This document shows positions 1 through 11,855 of a DNA stretch of 64,000 nt, one piece after another (positions within the stretch are counted from its first letter, which is position 1; each line of letters opens with the position of its first letter). The position numbers and the translations under genes are program-made. Below the pieces are notes generated by a model that was not told the DNA's origin, searched no databases, and saw nothing but the letters and a program-made list of their open reading frames with translations. This stretch comes from Aricia agestis. Taxonomy: Eukaryota; Arthropoda; Insecta; Lepidoptera; Lycaenidae. The stretch is taken from the NCBI RefSeq assembly GCF_905147365.1, contig NC_056428.1:36933001-36997000 (forward strand). The letters are read 5' to 3'.

Positions 1-670
1 CTTGATGTTCCTAAAAACTACAGCTAAAGTATCATGATAGGTACTGAAATAGAATCTACATCAACATGCAAAATGCCATTACAATTTACAATAGCTACTT
101 TTAAGAGTAAAATAGAAAATTTTGCAAGAGAATTTCTCTTGAAAATATATTTTCTCATTACGTTATTTCATCTTTTGAATACTACTCGCTTCCATTTCAA
201 ATGTGAATTTATTATTTGTATTGTTACTATCTTCTCGGTCAAATAGTATTCTTTAAAGGATATCTAGTATTCTTTAAAGGAGCATTGTAAAAGCGTGTTG
301 AAAGTATGACCCAAATTTTTAAATCGTATACTTTTTAAAGCTATTTTAGGAAAGTAAAGTGAAAACAGAATCACTTCGTACACCGTGACTACAATCATGA
401 TTGCAAAACTGTTTATGCACAATTAGCGTCGATCATAATATGCAATAATGGACGAATATGTAAACTCAACATGTTCCAAAGTTTGTCCATCATTAGCTAA
501 CGCGACGTGTAGAGGCCGTATTATAACATCAACCATCATAATTAATTTTTAACCATAGTTAAAGATAAGTGTTTTGAGTGGAAACATTTTTTGAACTTGC
601 AACACAGAACACTTTCCACTCTATAATATTACTTTACAGACAATTTCTAATATGTGTGGTTTATTTTCAG
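1..670 (+). other. Intron sequence upstream of the first visible ETS exon
   Basis: No exon or recognisable element was found. The stretch ends in a normal acceptor (TTATTTTCAG) directly before the ETS exon at 671, so it is most simply the 3' part of an intron of that gene. The short open frame at 34-246 has no coding character that I can support. Confidence 0.5.
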
Positions 671-718
671 ATCCCTATCAGATGTTTGGGCCCACCAGCA
701 GTCGATTAGCAAATTCAG
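671..718 (+). CDS. Ets65A: ETS transcription factor (ERG/FLI type), internal exon before the ETS domain
   Basis: This 48-base exon lies between TTTTCAG and GTAAAA. With one base from the missing upstream exon it reads D-PYQMFGPTSSRLANS and leaves one base that completes a glycine codon in the exon at 8021. The DPYQ..GPTSSRLAN motif immediately before the ETS domain is characteristic of vertebrate ERG and FLI1 and of insect Ets65A, as is the small exon that carries it. Seen: motif, splice sites, phase. Known: the family binds GGAA-core DNA in the nucleus and regulates transcription. Inferred: orthology to Ets65A rather than Ets21C, which rests mainly on the C-terminal exon. The upstream exons, including any PNT domain, are outside the window. 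Confidence 0.9.
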
Positions 719-772
719 GTAAAATGCATTGTTTTTATAAGATTTATTTCTTCGTAAAGGCTTATTATTATA

Positions 773-1033
773 CAGTGTGTACCAAAAATAAGTGATAATA
801 CTTTAGGGTGTGTACGTGTTCCTTGAAGAGATTTTACTGTGGAAGTAGCAGCTCTGAAAGACGAAAATTTTTTTCACTTTTGTATGGGCAAGGGCCCGAG
901 CGTCACGAGTTTCCCCATACAAAAGTGAAAAAAAATTTTGGTCTTTCAGCGCTGCTACTTTCACAGTGAACTCTCTACAAGGAACAACACGTACACACCC
1001 TAAAGTATTGTCACTTGTTTTTGTTACACCCTG
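773..1033. mobile_element. Palindromic mariner-type MITE with TA duplication
   Basis: The two halves are inverted copies: the left arm contains TACTTTAGGGTGTGTACGTG and the right arm its complement, and the centre carries inverted copies of a segment containing TTTTGTATGGG. The ends CAGTGTGTACC and the complement of CAGGGTGTAAC are flanked by TA at 771-772 and 1034-1035. It has no coding capacity; the open frame on the minus strand is a by-product of the palindrome. It sits inside the long ETS intron. Confidence 0.8.
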
Positions 1034-1039
1034 TATATC

Positions 1040-2570
1040 CGTATAGAGTAATTTTTTTGAAGCGTGATATGTCACTTGGGATTTTAATATCAAAAGTTAT
1101 CTACTTTTGAGAACTTTTGATAATAAAATTCCAATTGTTCGGTTTGCAAGCACTAACAAAAACTTGTTCCTCCTTTCTCATCCTCTATGAACTCCTTATT
1201 TTGACAATTTTATTCATCAGAGGTTCATTTTAGCATATAGTTCCGATATCTTCCAGTATTCACTGATCAATATTATTGGTATACTTTGAAAAAAATCGAG
1301 AAAAAGCCTTTACAACAAGATTTTATATTCATCCATTTTACGAACGAACTAATTTTACGAATCGTGAGAAAACACTGATTGTAATAAGTCACACGAACGC
1401 AATCATAAGTTAAATGCTAATCATTAGTTAACCCTTATTTAAACCACGGTCAAGTGATCAGGACTAAAGGTTAGGGTGCCTGCACGCGAGATGTTTATCT
1501 CTATAGATATTTTAATTATACAGGTTGTATATATTATTGAGTGGTACAAAAAGTATTAGTAACAAGTTGATAACTAAATCGTATAATAATTATAGAAAAA
1601 ATTTGTGTTCAGACGTCGCTTGGAGTGAAAAAAAAACAATTCCCAAAAGCTTATTAAGTGTATTAAAATAAACAAAGATATTCTCTTTGCAAAGTTATAT
1701 TTCGTATACACAGTTTTTATTACGAAAAGTCCTGTCACATGTAAAATTTTCTGTACCTACATAACTTCTGGTTTAGCCAAGTCAGCGACACAAAATAATT
1801 AATGCACCTCTCCTTTAGTTATGAAGTGATAACAAATCGTTTTATACTTTTATCTTTATGCTTGCGAGTATCAAGTAGTGTTACGAAATTCCAAACAACT
1901 CATTTAGGTTTTTTATGTTCCTTTCGAATAGCGTTTGGGCTAAAAATACCCCGTTACCTTACCTTAACCCTCATTCAATTTATGGGCACTTTAATATCAC
2001 TAGATCCCACCGATAAGGTTTTACGTGGGAACAAAACTCCACGATCGTGTATAATACTCACATTATCTGTCTAACCCTCCGGAGTCAAAATGTTAACCCC
2101 TCGCATTTATCACGTCACCTGGGGGTTAAATTGATCAACTATCAGCGTTATACACAATCACCGTAATAGAATTTTAATCTGTGTTGTTAGTGTTCAGTTG
2201 TAAGGTTTAGTCTAAGATATTTTATTTTATTTATTTATATTTATATATATATATATAGAATATAAGAATGGATTGCAATTTTAATATTTCGCAAAAACTC
2301 AAGAATTAACTTGAAGAAACCAAATTGACCATGATTTTGTTCCCTGTCTTAAATATTATAGTCATTAGTCATATCAGTTTAGAGGAGATTCAAATAGTGT
2401 GAAACGTGAAGCTTAGTTATAATATTATGCGTATTGATTTAGCGCATCCCTAATTTTAAGAGGTATTTAAGAATTCGACAATTTAAGGATTCAACATACT
2501 TTACAGCTTCCAAAAATTATTAAATGAAGTTATTTTAAAATTAACTTTCTATAAAATTATATTTTTATTA
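1040..2570. other. AT-rich intronic sequence, nothing identified
   Basis: I see no exon, RNA gene or clear terminal-repeat element here. The open frame at 1802-2074 begins at a plausible ATG but has no recognisable domain and no supporting splice context. A short TA run occurs near 2235-2258. Confidence 0.4.
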
Positions 2571-2581
2571 ATCGTTGGTAT

Positions 2582-3429
2582 CAGTGGCGAAGGGTAAATA
2601 TTTTCGGAAGGGAAGCCGGAGTAAAAAATCTACTTACCAAAACGCTCAGCACTGATGTTCAACAATGTTCGAGTTTCAAGTTTGATAATGATGCCTTTGA
2701 AAAATGCCTTCTGAGTTAAGTTGTATGCGTGACGGGCGACGGCACATGCGGTCATTCAAAACTAAGTTTGGAAAACGAAGTTTCCTTCGACAGCAAATAA
2801 TCTGTCAGACAACAGTCTCAGCTGTACGAGTCAAAATTAACAAATCACAATACAAATTAATTTAAATTCGCGACACTGCACTCTTCTTAACGCTAAAACA
2901 AATAACATTCGACATTTAAACACAAAACAAACAAGTTGTTTACAAACGCTCATCCGCCATTTGACTCATAACAATTTTACTTCATGAATTTCATCTTTCT
3001 TGCTCGCACTTGTGCGTTGCTAATTAACCTTTCTCCGTAATAACTCGCCGAGTATCGGCTTATTTCCGAGTATATTGGCGCGTGGTAGAACGAGACAGAA
3101 CATGACGATCAGTTCACAGGAATGAAAAGGACAGATGCTTACTATGAAATATCGTTGTATGAAGAAATAACCCGCTAATTTATCGGCTTCTATCGGAGAT
3201 GGCCTGCACGTTGCATTGCCTATATAAATTTGTAGGCGATTAATTATTAATTCAAACTATTTCAAGTGAGAGAAAAATTTATTGCATATAAAATTTTGTA
3301 GGCGTTTAGTGAATTCAAAGTTTTTTAAGTACGTAAAATATTTATTAGATAAAATGTATTTGGCCCATAGAGTCGATTTTCCAAAAAGGAAGCCGACGGG
3401 AATCGGGTTATATGGACTCTTCGCCACTG
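2582..3429. mobile_element. Non-autonomous hAT-type element, 848 bp, perfect 8-bp TSD
   Basis: The ends are inverted repeats beginning CAGTGGCGAAG, the usual CAGTGGCG-like start of many hAT elements. The flanks are the identical 8-mer GTTGGTAT at 2574-2581 and 3430-3437, which is the target duplication length expected of hAT transposition. No transposase frame is present, so it must have been mobilised in trans. It lies in the first visible ETS intron. Confidence 0.88.
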
Positions 3430-3900
3430 GTTGGTATTATACTCAATTTTAGTTTGAGTTAAAATTTTCAGTCGAGTATTTACCATAGAAATGAGTTCAA
3501 CGCGCAAGTACTGTCATAGCAAATTGGAAATATTATAACTTTGCTTTACCTTTCAAATTAGTTGTATAATATTATTAATATTGCATTTATGTAAAAAAAT
3601 GAGTTTCAATTTTAAAAAATCTACTAATACTTTACACATGAAATGAAATTTGAAATGAAATGAAATGAAATTTTATTTTTTCCAAACAGAATAACAAAAT
3701 AGACAAAAACATTTACTCGCGATGACACTTATAGTAGCCCACAAGGGCTGTGGCACAAGTGTCAACGCCCACCTTCGAACCAGTTAGTACAATTAACAAA
3801 TTACAATAGGTATAGCTTAATTTAAACAAGAATGTAAAAAACAAAACAGATTTTTTTTTTAATCTAGTGTGTGTGTGTGTGTGTGTGGTGTATGAGAAAG

Positions 3901-4060
3901 CTAAGGGTCAATTTAGACCGCAACGCGACGCGTAGATGCATTTCTAAATTCGTATGGATTGGACAGATTTACAAGACGTCTCACGCAATTGAAATATCTG
4001 TCAATCCAGTACATAATAATATATTCTACGCGTCGCATTGCGGTCTGAATTGACCCTAAG
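3901..4060. mobile_element. Short TIR element (MITE)
   Basis: The arms AGGGTCAATTTAGACCGCAA and the inverse of AGGGTCAATTCAGACCGCAA are about 35 bp long, differ at a few positions and enclose about 85 bp. No coding content. Superfamily not determined; no unambiguous target duplication. Confidence 0.7.
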
Positions 4061-4624
4061 TAAATAATATCGATCTCACCTATTCGCCTAAGATATTACC
4101 GAACATTATTCATAGCTATCACGCACAGCTTAAAATCAAAGCGTATAATTTGTTTTTAATAATAAAATGGGCTTGCATGTTCGCGGCACGTGGCCTGTAC
4201 GTGGCAAGTCAGGGTAATTATACTAGCTACGGTCGCACGGGTGTACCTGGTGAAAAACTATTTAATTTGTTGAAAAACCAAGAAAATGAGTACGCCATTT
4301 TGGTGTAGTGTTACTGTTAAGAGTGTTAAGACGGATCTAATGATGGATGAAGTTCAAATACTTATGGCAAAAACCTTAGGCTTCAAACATCAGTCTAAAA
4401 CTAAAAATAGTATAACAAAATATACGCCTATAATACTCGCGAATCGGGATGTCGCGAAAAATATAGATTTTAGCAACAGCGATGTTTTGCAAAATATTTA
4501 TTAGTAAATCTATTGCAATTACTGACTGTTGCTAAGATTTAAGAATATAATAGAATATTACATTCATACGATGTGTTTTGGTTTCGACGAGTTTTCGTTT
4601 TGTAAAAGAGGTAGTAGTATTTAA

Positions 4625-4940
4625 GACGTGGGAGAGCCATGCTTCCGCCGAGCCGACCGGATAAATACCACCTTCTCACAGAAAACCGGCGTGTTTCGCC
4701 GAGTGAGTGAGTTTACCGGAGGCCCAATCCCCTAACCCCTACCCTATTCCCTTCCCTACCCTCAACTATTCCCTTCCCTTCCCTTCCCTACCCTCCCGTA
4801 TTACCCTATTCCCTCTTAAAAGGCCGGCAACGCACTTGCAGCTCTTCTGATGCTGCGAGTATCCATGGGCGACGGAAGTTGCTTTCCATCAGGTGACCCG
4901 TTTGCTTGTTTGCCGGGGTTATTTCATAAAAAAAAAAAAA
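4625..4940 (+). repeat. SINE-like repeat family A, copy 1
   Basis: Begins GACGTGGGAGAGCCATGC, has an internal CCCTA/TTCCC minisatellite, a conserved 3' block ending GTTTGCCGGGGTTATTTCAT, and a poly-A tail. Other copies are at 7451, 10387, 16362, 25985 and 30727. The poly-A tail and variable 5' length indicate copying by reverse transcription; whether it is a SINE or the 3' end of a LINE is not decidable here. Confidence 0.8.
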
Positions 4941-5339
4941 GTATGAACAAAATCGAATACATACCTATTTTCATACTCTATATTCACATCATGTTAACAA
5001 TCTTAGCATCGACTTAGCTAGAGGGGGTTCTGTATTTAAAAAAATAATTTAAGCCGCCACAGTTTTTGCTTCAATCTAGCAGAGTCTTTTCTACATTCCA
5101 ATAACTACTAGGTAGACTACTAGCAATAAATACATCAATGCGTTGTCACAACATTAGTTTCGGTAAATTAGCATTATTTTTAGTTTATATCACTTAGCGT
5201 ATGCTTGGTAGTATGGGGATGTACGATTAATTGCAGTCATAAAACCGATGAGCCGTACAGACGTTGTGACTTGTACCATCGATCCGGGGATAAATCAGGA
5301 TGCCACGCTCGTGTGAACTGCGCTTTACTTCGGTAGCGT

Positions 5340-5580
5340 CAGCAAAAAATCAAAACATTTTGAAGGAAGTTGTCAGAAATGATCGGAATTAATTCAGAAG
5401 TAATAGTACAAGTTAAAGGGATACTGAAAACAGTGCCTATGTACCCCCTATTTATGATTGCAGCAAAAAAATCAAAAATTTTGAAGGCAGTCGGAAGTGG
5501 TCAGAAATGGTCGGAATTAAGTCAGAAGTTAGTTAATACTGAAAACTATACCATGTATCCCCGGTTTTTGAATAATAATA
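5340..5580 (+). repeat. Diverged tandem duplication, 121-bp period
   Basis: The block starting CAGCAAAAAATCAAAA at 5340 recurs at 5461 in the same orientation, followed in both by TTTGAAGG, AGAAATG.TCGGAATTAA and a TACTGAAAAC segment. The copies differ at many sites, so this is an old duplication. An open frame runs through it but shows no protein homology I recognise. Confidence 0.6.
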
Positions 5581-5651
5581 ATAATAATATCTATGGACGC
5601 TTCACACCACGTCAGTCTGGCCCCGTGGTAAGTACCTGAATGACTTGTGTT

Positions 5652-5850
5652 ACGGGTACCAGACAACGGAAAGATATTTAATACTTTTATACTATACATA
5701 TATTTAAGATTTGTATTATATGATACACATATTTAATACACATCCATGACCCAGGAACTTTGAAAACTTTTTTGTTCCGTCGGCGGGATTCGAACCCGCA
5801 ACCCCCGGCTTGAGCTAACGTGAGCCCACCCACTGAGCCACAGAGGTCGT
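5652..5850 (-). repeat. tRNA-derived SINE, minus orientation
   Basis: Read on the minus strand, the head is tRNA-like: TGGCTCAGTGGGTGGGCTCA resembles an A box and GGGTTCGAATCCCGC is a B box. A body follows containing AGTTCCTGGGTCATGGATGT. The same body follows a degenerate B box in every unit of the 23-25.6 kb array. The tRNA part does not fold as a complete tRNA, so it is a retroposon, not a tRNA gene. Confidence 0.75.
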
Positions 5851-7450
5851 CAAATGACTTCAGAAAGTCGGTGTATGTGGATCATCCACATTAATTTTTT
5901 AATCTACTTGTCGGTCCACAGTGTACTTATACCAACCCTATTATTTAAGTTATAGAGGTAATATAATAGTTTTTGTAAAGCGATAGCTAGCGGTACCTAT
6001 CTTCGTAATGTTAATTTAAATAATCTCGAAATAAGTCGTTATAATTAATTTTATATCGTGTCAATGAAAAACTATTTAATTCGCTGAGAGTATCTTCTAT
6101 AATTATGCCAATAGATTTGGCCTAAATTTTACCAACCGCTTTAGAACATAGTATTGACAATGCATAATATTGGCATCAGCTTGCAGTTTGCATCCTGAAT
6201 GCAGTTTATTGCATAATGATTTCCTTTGGCGCCAATAGAATAATCGCCACACTGAGATGATTTGGAAATTGCTCCAATCATGTCGATTGCCTTATCTATG
6301 ATCCAAATCATGAGGCTAGTCACAGAATTTCACGAAAATTTTATCGTGTAAAAATATTCACAGCCGTACATCGAACCTCCTTCCTTTTCGGTTGAAAATT
6401 AAGTTTTGTGACTTGTCTAATGACTTCGACCATATATTTTTGTTTACAATAAATTCCAATCAGATAAATCCAGATACAGTCCAGTCAATATAACGTAAAA
6501 TGTTCCACAAACATGAGAAATACTTATGTAAGGGCTGATTGGGTGTTTCAAAACCTAATATTATATCAGTTCCATAATGAAATCACTAAAGTTTAATAAA
6601 CTAAAATATAGCTTTTACAAATAGTTATTAAAGTTAATCCAAAGTTCATGTAAGCTAATATTACACATTATTTGTGTTCTTTGTTGTATTTCTTTTTTTT
6701 TTTTGCTGACGCTACGTATGTCACAGTCGGGCGGACTCGGCACAAGTCGTGCGTGTTCGTAACATAGCCACCCAATATAGCGACATGTATCTCGACCCCG
6801 GGCTATTATACTTTTCGGTAGCTGTGGGGGAATTATAACATATTTTTCCTCCTATTGTATACATTTAAATCGCAATTAAATACGTTTTGTTCATATTCAA
6901 TTAACATGGAGAAATTATGAGAGTACTTGAAAAAATCAAAATATTTTTACAAAGGCTAGGTTTTTGATTAGCAATAGCATAATGACGTGTGGACACTGCT
7001 TTATGAAGTTTATATCATGCTTAAAAATATAGTGAAAGAAAGATAAGTCAATATCATAGAGACTTGAAAGCTTGAATTACTTCTAAAATCTGTGACAAAA
7101 CCATTACGTGCAAATCAAAATCTATAGATTAAAATCATTAACGAAACAAAAGTTAAAATTTGCATTACTGTATATTGACTATGGCGGGGGTTGGAAGCCA
7201 TCATACCGATTCATAGAATAAATGTTAAGTCTTGGGTGTGCCATAACTGCCCTTTATAGTGCTATAATGATGGGGTTGTGCCGTTATGCGTCATGTCTAA
7301 GAAAATGTGCCATTAGTTATATTGTACTATGTTACTTTGTGTTGTCTGCTTTAGATTGTTTACGAGTAGGTATTTTATTTGTCAAGTCTGGTTGCCGGAT
7401 AGAGAGAAATTCGGTCTTTGGCATCTAGCTGCAGCTTGCGGAATATATTG

Positions 7451-7640
7451 TTTTTTTTTTTATGAAATAAGGGGGCAAACGAGCAAACGGGTCACCTGAT
7501 GGAAAGCAACTTCCGTCGCCCATGGACACTCGCAGCATCAAAAGAGCTGCAAGTGCGTTGCCGGCCTTTTAAGAGGGAGTAGGGAGGGTAGGGAAGGGAA
7601 TAGGGGAAGGTAGGGAAGGGAATAGGGTAGAGGATTGGTA
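7451..7640 (-). repeat. SINE-like repeat family A, copy 2 (5' truncated)
   Basis: Complementary to the 3' part of copy 1, starting at the poly-T run (poly-A tail on the minus strand). It is lost beyond the TTCCC minisatellite, so this copy lacks the 5' head. Confidence 0.75.
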
Positions 7641-7674
7641 TCCCGTTTCCCATAAAAACCTACAAGAATCTAGA

Positions 7675-7915
7675 ATAATCGGCCAAGTGTGAGTCGAACT
7701 CGCGCACGAAGGGTTCCGTACCGGTATAGAACGAAAGTAGACAAAAAAATATGTTTATTGTATGAGAGCCCCCTTAAATATTTACTTTTATTTAATTTTA
7801 TTATTAATTATTAAAGTAACAATATAATCAAGTTTTTTTGTGAAAATTTCAAGTGCCTGTTACTATTATTGATTACGAGCTAAAAAGGCCAAAAAAATCA
7901 CGTTTTAGTTATGTC
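7675..7915 (+). repeat. Repeat family B, 5' fragment
   Basis: Starts AATCGGCCAAGTGTGAGTCG and contains CACGAAGGGTTCCGTACC. Fuller copies are at 21424 and 37070. It stops about 100 bp before the ETS exon at 8021. This is a dispersed interspersed repeat of unknown class. Confidence 0.65.
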
Positions 7916-8020
7916 TTTTGTGCTGTTACTCTCCTTTTGTATCAATACCTGTGGCAAAGATATAGGACTGAGAGACTCATGTCACTTTATTTTATAATAA
8001 CCAGAACATTGTTCTTCCAG

Positions 8021-8210
8021 GTTCCGGACAGATACAACTTTGGCAATTCCTCTTGGAGCTACTGAGTGACTCGAGCAACGCTGGCTGCATCACCTGGGAG
8101 GGCACCAACGGAGAGTTCAAGCTGACAGACCCTGACGAAGTCGCCCGACGATGGGGGGAGAGGAAGTCCAAGCCCAACATGAACTATGACAAACTGAGTA
8201 GGGCTCTGAG
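8021..8210 (+). CDS. Ets65A: ETS transcription factor, first ETS-domain exon
   Basis: This 190-base exon lies between TTCTTCCAG and GTAACA. Its first two bases complete the glycine begun at 718 and it leaves two bases of an arginine codon. It encodes the N-terminal two thirds of the ETS winged helix: IQLWQFLLELLSD, then CITWEGTNGEFKL, then DPDEVARRWGERKSKPNMNY and DKLSRAL. The WxFLLELL tryptophan helix and the recognition helix with RRWGxRKxKPxMNYxKLSRALR are intact, so the product should bind GGAA sites. The residues match ERG/FLI1 almost throughout, which separates it from the pointed/ETS1, ELF and GABPA groups. No frameshift or substitution suggests decay, despite dense transposon insertion in the flanking introns. 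Confidence 0.97.
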
Positions 8211-8309
8211 GTAACAAGCTATAGGTATAAGGCCATGCGATGTCGGGTACCCATTCTGCTGTGCGGTGTACTTGCGACTTTTTTTGTGTCTAAGCGTTCT
8301 ACATTAGTG

Positions 8310-8440
8310 CTAGGCAACTGGAAATCCCCGGGAATTCCGGGACAATTCCGGAAATCCCGGGAAGTCTCGTGAAATTTCTCGGGGAGTCCCGGAAAAATTG
8401 CACGGTATCCGTAATGTTTCTGGGGAATACCGTGATAAAA
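8310..8440. repeat. hAT-like subterminal repeat cluster in the 285-bp ETS intron
   Basis: The short intron 8211-8495 is mostly filled by repeated CCGGGA/TCCCGG words (AATCCCCGGGAATTCCGGGA and neighbours). They resemble the CCGGGAT clusters that flank the hAT transposase remnant at 17.7 kb. Ends and target duplication were not resolved, so this is a suspected element. Confidence 0.4.
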
Positions 8441-8495
8441 TAAAGCACTAGTGTAGAATTTCACTTCAATTTTTAAACGTGTATATTTCACGCAG

Positions 8496-8704
8496 ATACT
8501 ACTACGACAAGAATATAATGACGAAGGTACACGGCAAACGGTACGCGTACAAGTTTGATTTCCAAGGGTTAGCGGCGGCCACCCAGCCCGCCGCTAGCGA
8601 CCCGGCTTACAAGTATCAAAGCGACCTCTTCATGAGTTCCTACCATCATTCCGCCAAACTATCGTCCTTCATGGCCCCACATGCTGCTATGCCGACCTCC
8701 ACAG
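8496..8704 (+). CDS. Ets65A: ETS transcription factor, second ETS-domain exon
   Basis: This 209-base exon lies between TTTCACGCAG and GTAAAT. It completes the arginine of SRALR and continues YYYDKNIMTKVHGKRYAYKF, the third helix and wing of the ETS domain. After the domain it reads DFQGLAAATQPAASDP and YKYQSDLFMSSYHHSAKLSS, then a proline/alanine-rich run. The KYQSDLF...YHHSAKLSSFM segment after the ETS domain is the conserved extension known from insect Ets65A, related to the DLPYMGSYH stretch of ERG. It leaves one base (phase 1) that joins the final exon at 11731. Seen directly: splice sites, frame and motifs. Inferred: nuclear transcription factor function from the family. Confidence 0.97.
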
Positions 8705-8749
8705 GTAAATATAAACGTATATCACGTAATATAACACCCTAACTAATAA

Positions 8750-10380
8750 AAAACACAGCTGATAACGTAAGACAAGATCTAATAAGTAGAAAAGTCTTTA
8801 AAAAGATATCGTAAAGTTATTCGCTGTGTAAATATATTATTGGTTGGGGTGTTGACGTAACGAAATTAAATATGCCCGGCAAATATAATTTTGTACCATT
8901 TTCTAAATATACTAAGTTACAAGCTGTTTTGTCATTTCGATAAAAACTTACAGCCGCATTCAGACCCATTTCATACTGAAATTAAATTTAATGAAGGATT
9001 TGAAAGCAAACTTTGTAGTTTAATTCAAAATCTTCGTTAAATTAATCTTAAGTCGTCATTAAATCTCTCTGAGTGCGGTCTTTAGTCTGGTTTATTTCTA
9101 CAAAACGTGTAGGTTTAAAAACATTCAGGCTACCTTAGCTGTTATATTCATAGCTATAAAAGGTTTATTGTCATTGGTGTAAAGCTAATATTATGCACCC
9201 TTCACACGCAGTGGTAATCTGCATGCCGTTAATACACTTGGGCCAGCAAATATTGACTTGCTCCTCCAAACGGCTTGTCATTTCCATGCTCGCCGCGCAC
9301 TTGACTTAATGGAATATACATGACGGTTTTTCCGCTTGACACCGAGGAATCCCGGGAAACTTTTAGCTACACGTGATGTTTATTTTAAACCAAAATAAAA
9401 TAACGTCCGGTGAAGAGCATTCAGCTACATAAACTTGTATACAATATATTGTAGACTGTAGTATATAGACTAGATATAATATTATGGACTAGAGAAGATT
9501 TTCAGAGAAGATTTGCAAAAAATTATTCTGAATAAAAATTTGAGTTATAGTAAGTCATTACAGTTTTTCTACTTAAGGCGAGGATAAACCCCAATTTGTT
9601 ATTCCGTGATTCGCGGTTTACCTAGTTCCAATATAATAACGAAGTGTTAAAAAATATGAGATATAAAGCACAATATTTAAAATACCTTAAACCATAAACA
9701 TTTTAATAAAACGTAATACTTTGGCTGTAATTAATTTACAAACTCACCTCCGATAAAAATCTATTTCATCGAAATATAAGTATTAACTAGGATAATTATA
9801 CATTTTATTTGAATAAATTGTTAGTAAATCTATATTAAAATGCCCTTAACCGAACAATTTTGTTTCTTAATGTTTATTTCCAAAGATATTTAAAAAAAAA
9901 CATGAAAAATAGAGAAGACCCGCCCGAGTAACTGGAGTTTTATGCTAAGCTAAAATGAATCTTATTGCGATGCGTATACGCTTGGTCTTTGGTTGTGTGC
10001 AAGTGCAACTTCTTTACGGGAGAAATGAGGATTACTTCCGTAAAAACTCTGAGGTAGAAGTTAGAACTTTAAACGCCTTGTACAGTACCTAATCATGTAA
10101 ATTCATGTAATATGAAACTTGCAGTAATCCCTAGTACAACAAATCACTTGAATTGGACTTGTAGTTCCGGATATATTATGCTAACACAAACATAAAAATA
10201 AAAAATTAGGCACATTTTTTCAGACGCCAATAATATAGGCGTTAGCCTGCCCAGTTTTCGTATATTATGTTATTAATATTACATACATACGGGTCAAATT
10301 GATAACCTTATGTTTTGAAGTCGGATGAATCAAAACTTGGGAAAAAATAGAGGTACAAACGACGTTAACTTTCCAACCCA
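8750..10380. other. Intron before the last ETS exon, no gene seen
   Basis: AT-rich sequence inside the 3-kb intron 8705-11730. I see no further exon, no tRNA and no well-delimited element until the family A repeat at 10387. Confidence 0.45.
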
Positions 10381-10386
10381 AAATAA

Positions 10387-10673
10387 ACGTGGGAAAGCCA
10401 TGCTTCGGCACGAATAGGCCGGCTCGACCGGAGAAATACCACGTTCTCACAGAAAACCGGCGTGAAACAGCGCGTGCGCTGTTTCGCCGAGAGAGTGAGT
10501 TTACCGGAGGCCCTTCCCTTCCCATTCCCACCCTCCCCTATTACCCTATTCCCTCTTAAAAGGCCGGCAACGCACCTGCAGCTCTTCTGATGCTGCGAGT
10601 GTCCATGGGCGACGGAAGTTGCTTTCCATCAGGTGACCCGTTTGCTCGTTTGCCCCCTTCTTTCATAAAAAAA
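10387..10673 (+). repeat. SINE-like repeat family A, copy 3
   Basis: Begins ACGTGGGAAAGCCATGCTTC, carries the ACAGCGCGTGCGCTGT hairpin and ends in CTTTCATAAAAAAA. It has a shorter minisatellite than the other copies, so minisatellite length varies within the family. Confidence 0.8.
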
Positions 10674-10806
10674 TATATATATAATTAGTGTGTTTGGTAA
10701 AATCAAATGTATATCTTTAGGTACTTAAACTACAGTACAGTTTATCCAGGAAAAATAGTTAAGTAATAAAAGTTATGATATGTTATTAAAAGTTAAGTAT
10801 AATCGA

Positions 10807-11130
10807 GACAGTAGCGGTCATTGACTACCTGTCAAAAAATTTGTCATTTTCTATATATACCGCCATTGACAATTATTGTGTCAGATATTCCTAGTCTAGG
10901 GGCGATATCGTATTTTGCATATTCGATGTGAGCTGAACATGAAGCATATCACTATGAACTCATAAAAAGTTGGAGATTATCATTCTAAGAGTTACCAAGA
11001 GGTTTTCCGATGAATGTGTAATAATAAGTATTTGTAAGAAGTCAGTTTTATTCTTAAGTATTCTAAATATTGTGCGAGCAGTTTTCATTTAGGGCCTAGT
11101 CTAAAAAGGTCAATGTCCGCTACTGCCTCG
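10807..11130. mobile_element. Diverged TIR element related to the one at 39.2 kb
   Basis: The left part (AGTAGCGGTCATTGAC, CTGTCAAAAAATTTGTCATT and a CCGCCATTGACAAT segment) matches the 39.2-kb palindrome. The right end GGTCAATGTCCGCTAC near 11107 is its inverse. The interior about 11000 does not match, so this is an old or internally rearranged copy. Confidence 0.55.
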
Positions 11131-11730
11131 TTTCGCCGAGTACAGTATACATTGTATTATATTGTCGTTAATCATTGTATTATAAAATATCATGATTAAT
11201 GACAATATTAGGCGGTCTTTAAATTAATTGCCACATAGTTGATTAAAATGATTACTTATCGAAATTGATATTACTGAAATATGAAAAACAGCTTGTAAGT
11301 TTGCAAAGCGAAATTCATATAAGTAGGAGAGTATAATATTTTCAGTTGTTATTGTGTGATTTAAGAAAATAAATGAATGATTTAAAAAAAAACATAGCGA
11401 ATTAATAAATATTACATAAATTATTATTTTGTGTAGCGTAAAGCGTTCCATTTATAGCTGTTTTCATATTATTGTGTATTTACTATTTAGATAAGTTACG
11501 TAGCTAATAGCTATATAGTTAATATGGCACAGTTGACTAATTTATTCACTAACTTTTGATTGGCCAACTTCGAAATATTAACAAAGCTAGTGAATAGATA
11601 AACTCCTGATAACTTCTACGATAACGTGACGCGGGTATTAGACGGTAAAATAATCCACAGCGAACATAGAACCTCCTTTTTTAAAAATGGACTGTGTTGT
11701 ATTAACTTAGGCTAGCAAACTTTGTTCCAG

Positions 11731-11855
11731 CCTCGATATTCCCGTCGGCGTCGTGGAGCAATTGGGGGGGAGGGGGGAGCAACCTGTACTCCCCCCACTC
11801 CATGGCACCACCCCACGTGACGTCACACCTAGGATCCTATCCGCACTACGCATGA
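11731..11855 (+). CDS. Ets65A: ETS transcription factor, terminal coding exon
   Basis: The exon follows TTTGTTCCAG. Its first two bases complete a codon begun at 8704 (alanine), after which it reads SIFPSASWSNWGGGGSNLYS, then PHSMAPPHVTSHLGSYPHYA and stops at TGA 11853-11855. ERG/FLI proteins end in a comparable W-N...Y...H-P-S-H-L-G-x-Y-Y segment, and insect Ets65A ends in SYPHYA, so the terminus is well supported. Reading frame, acceptor and stop agree exactly with the phase left by the previous exon. The G-run encoding GGGG (11764-11776) is a homopolymer spot where sequencing error would break the frame, but it reads cleanly. Together the four exons encode about 190 residues: the linker, the ETS domain and the whole C-terminus. 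Confidence 0.95.
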
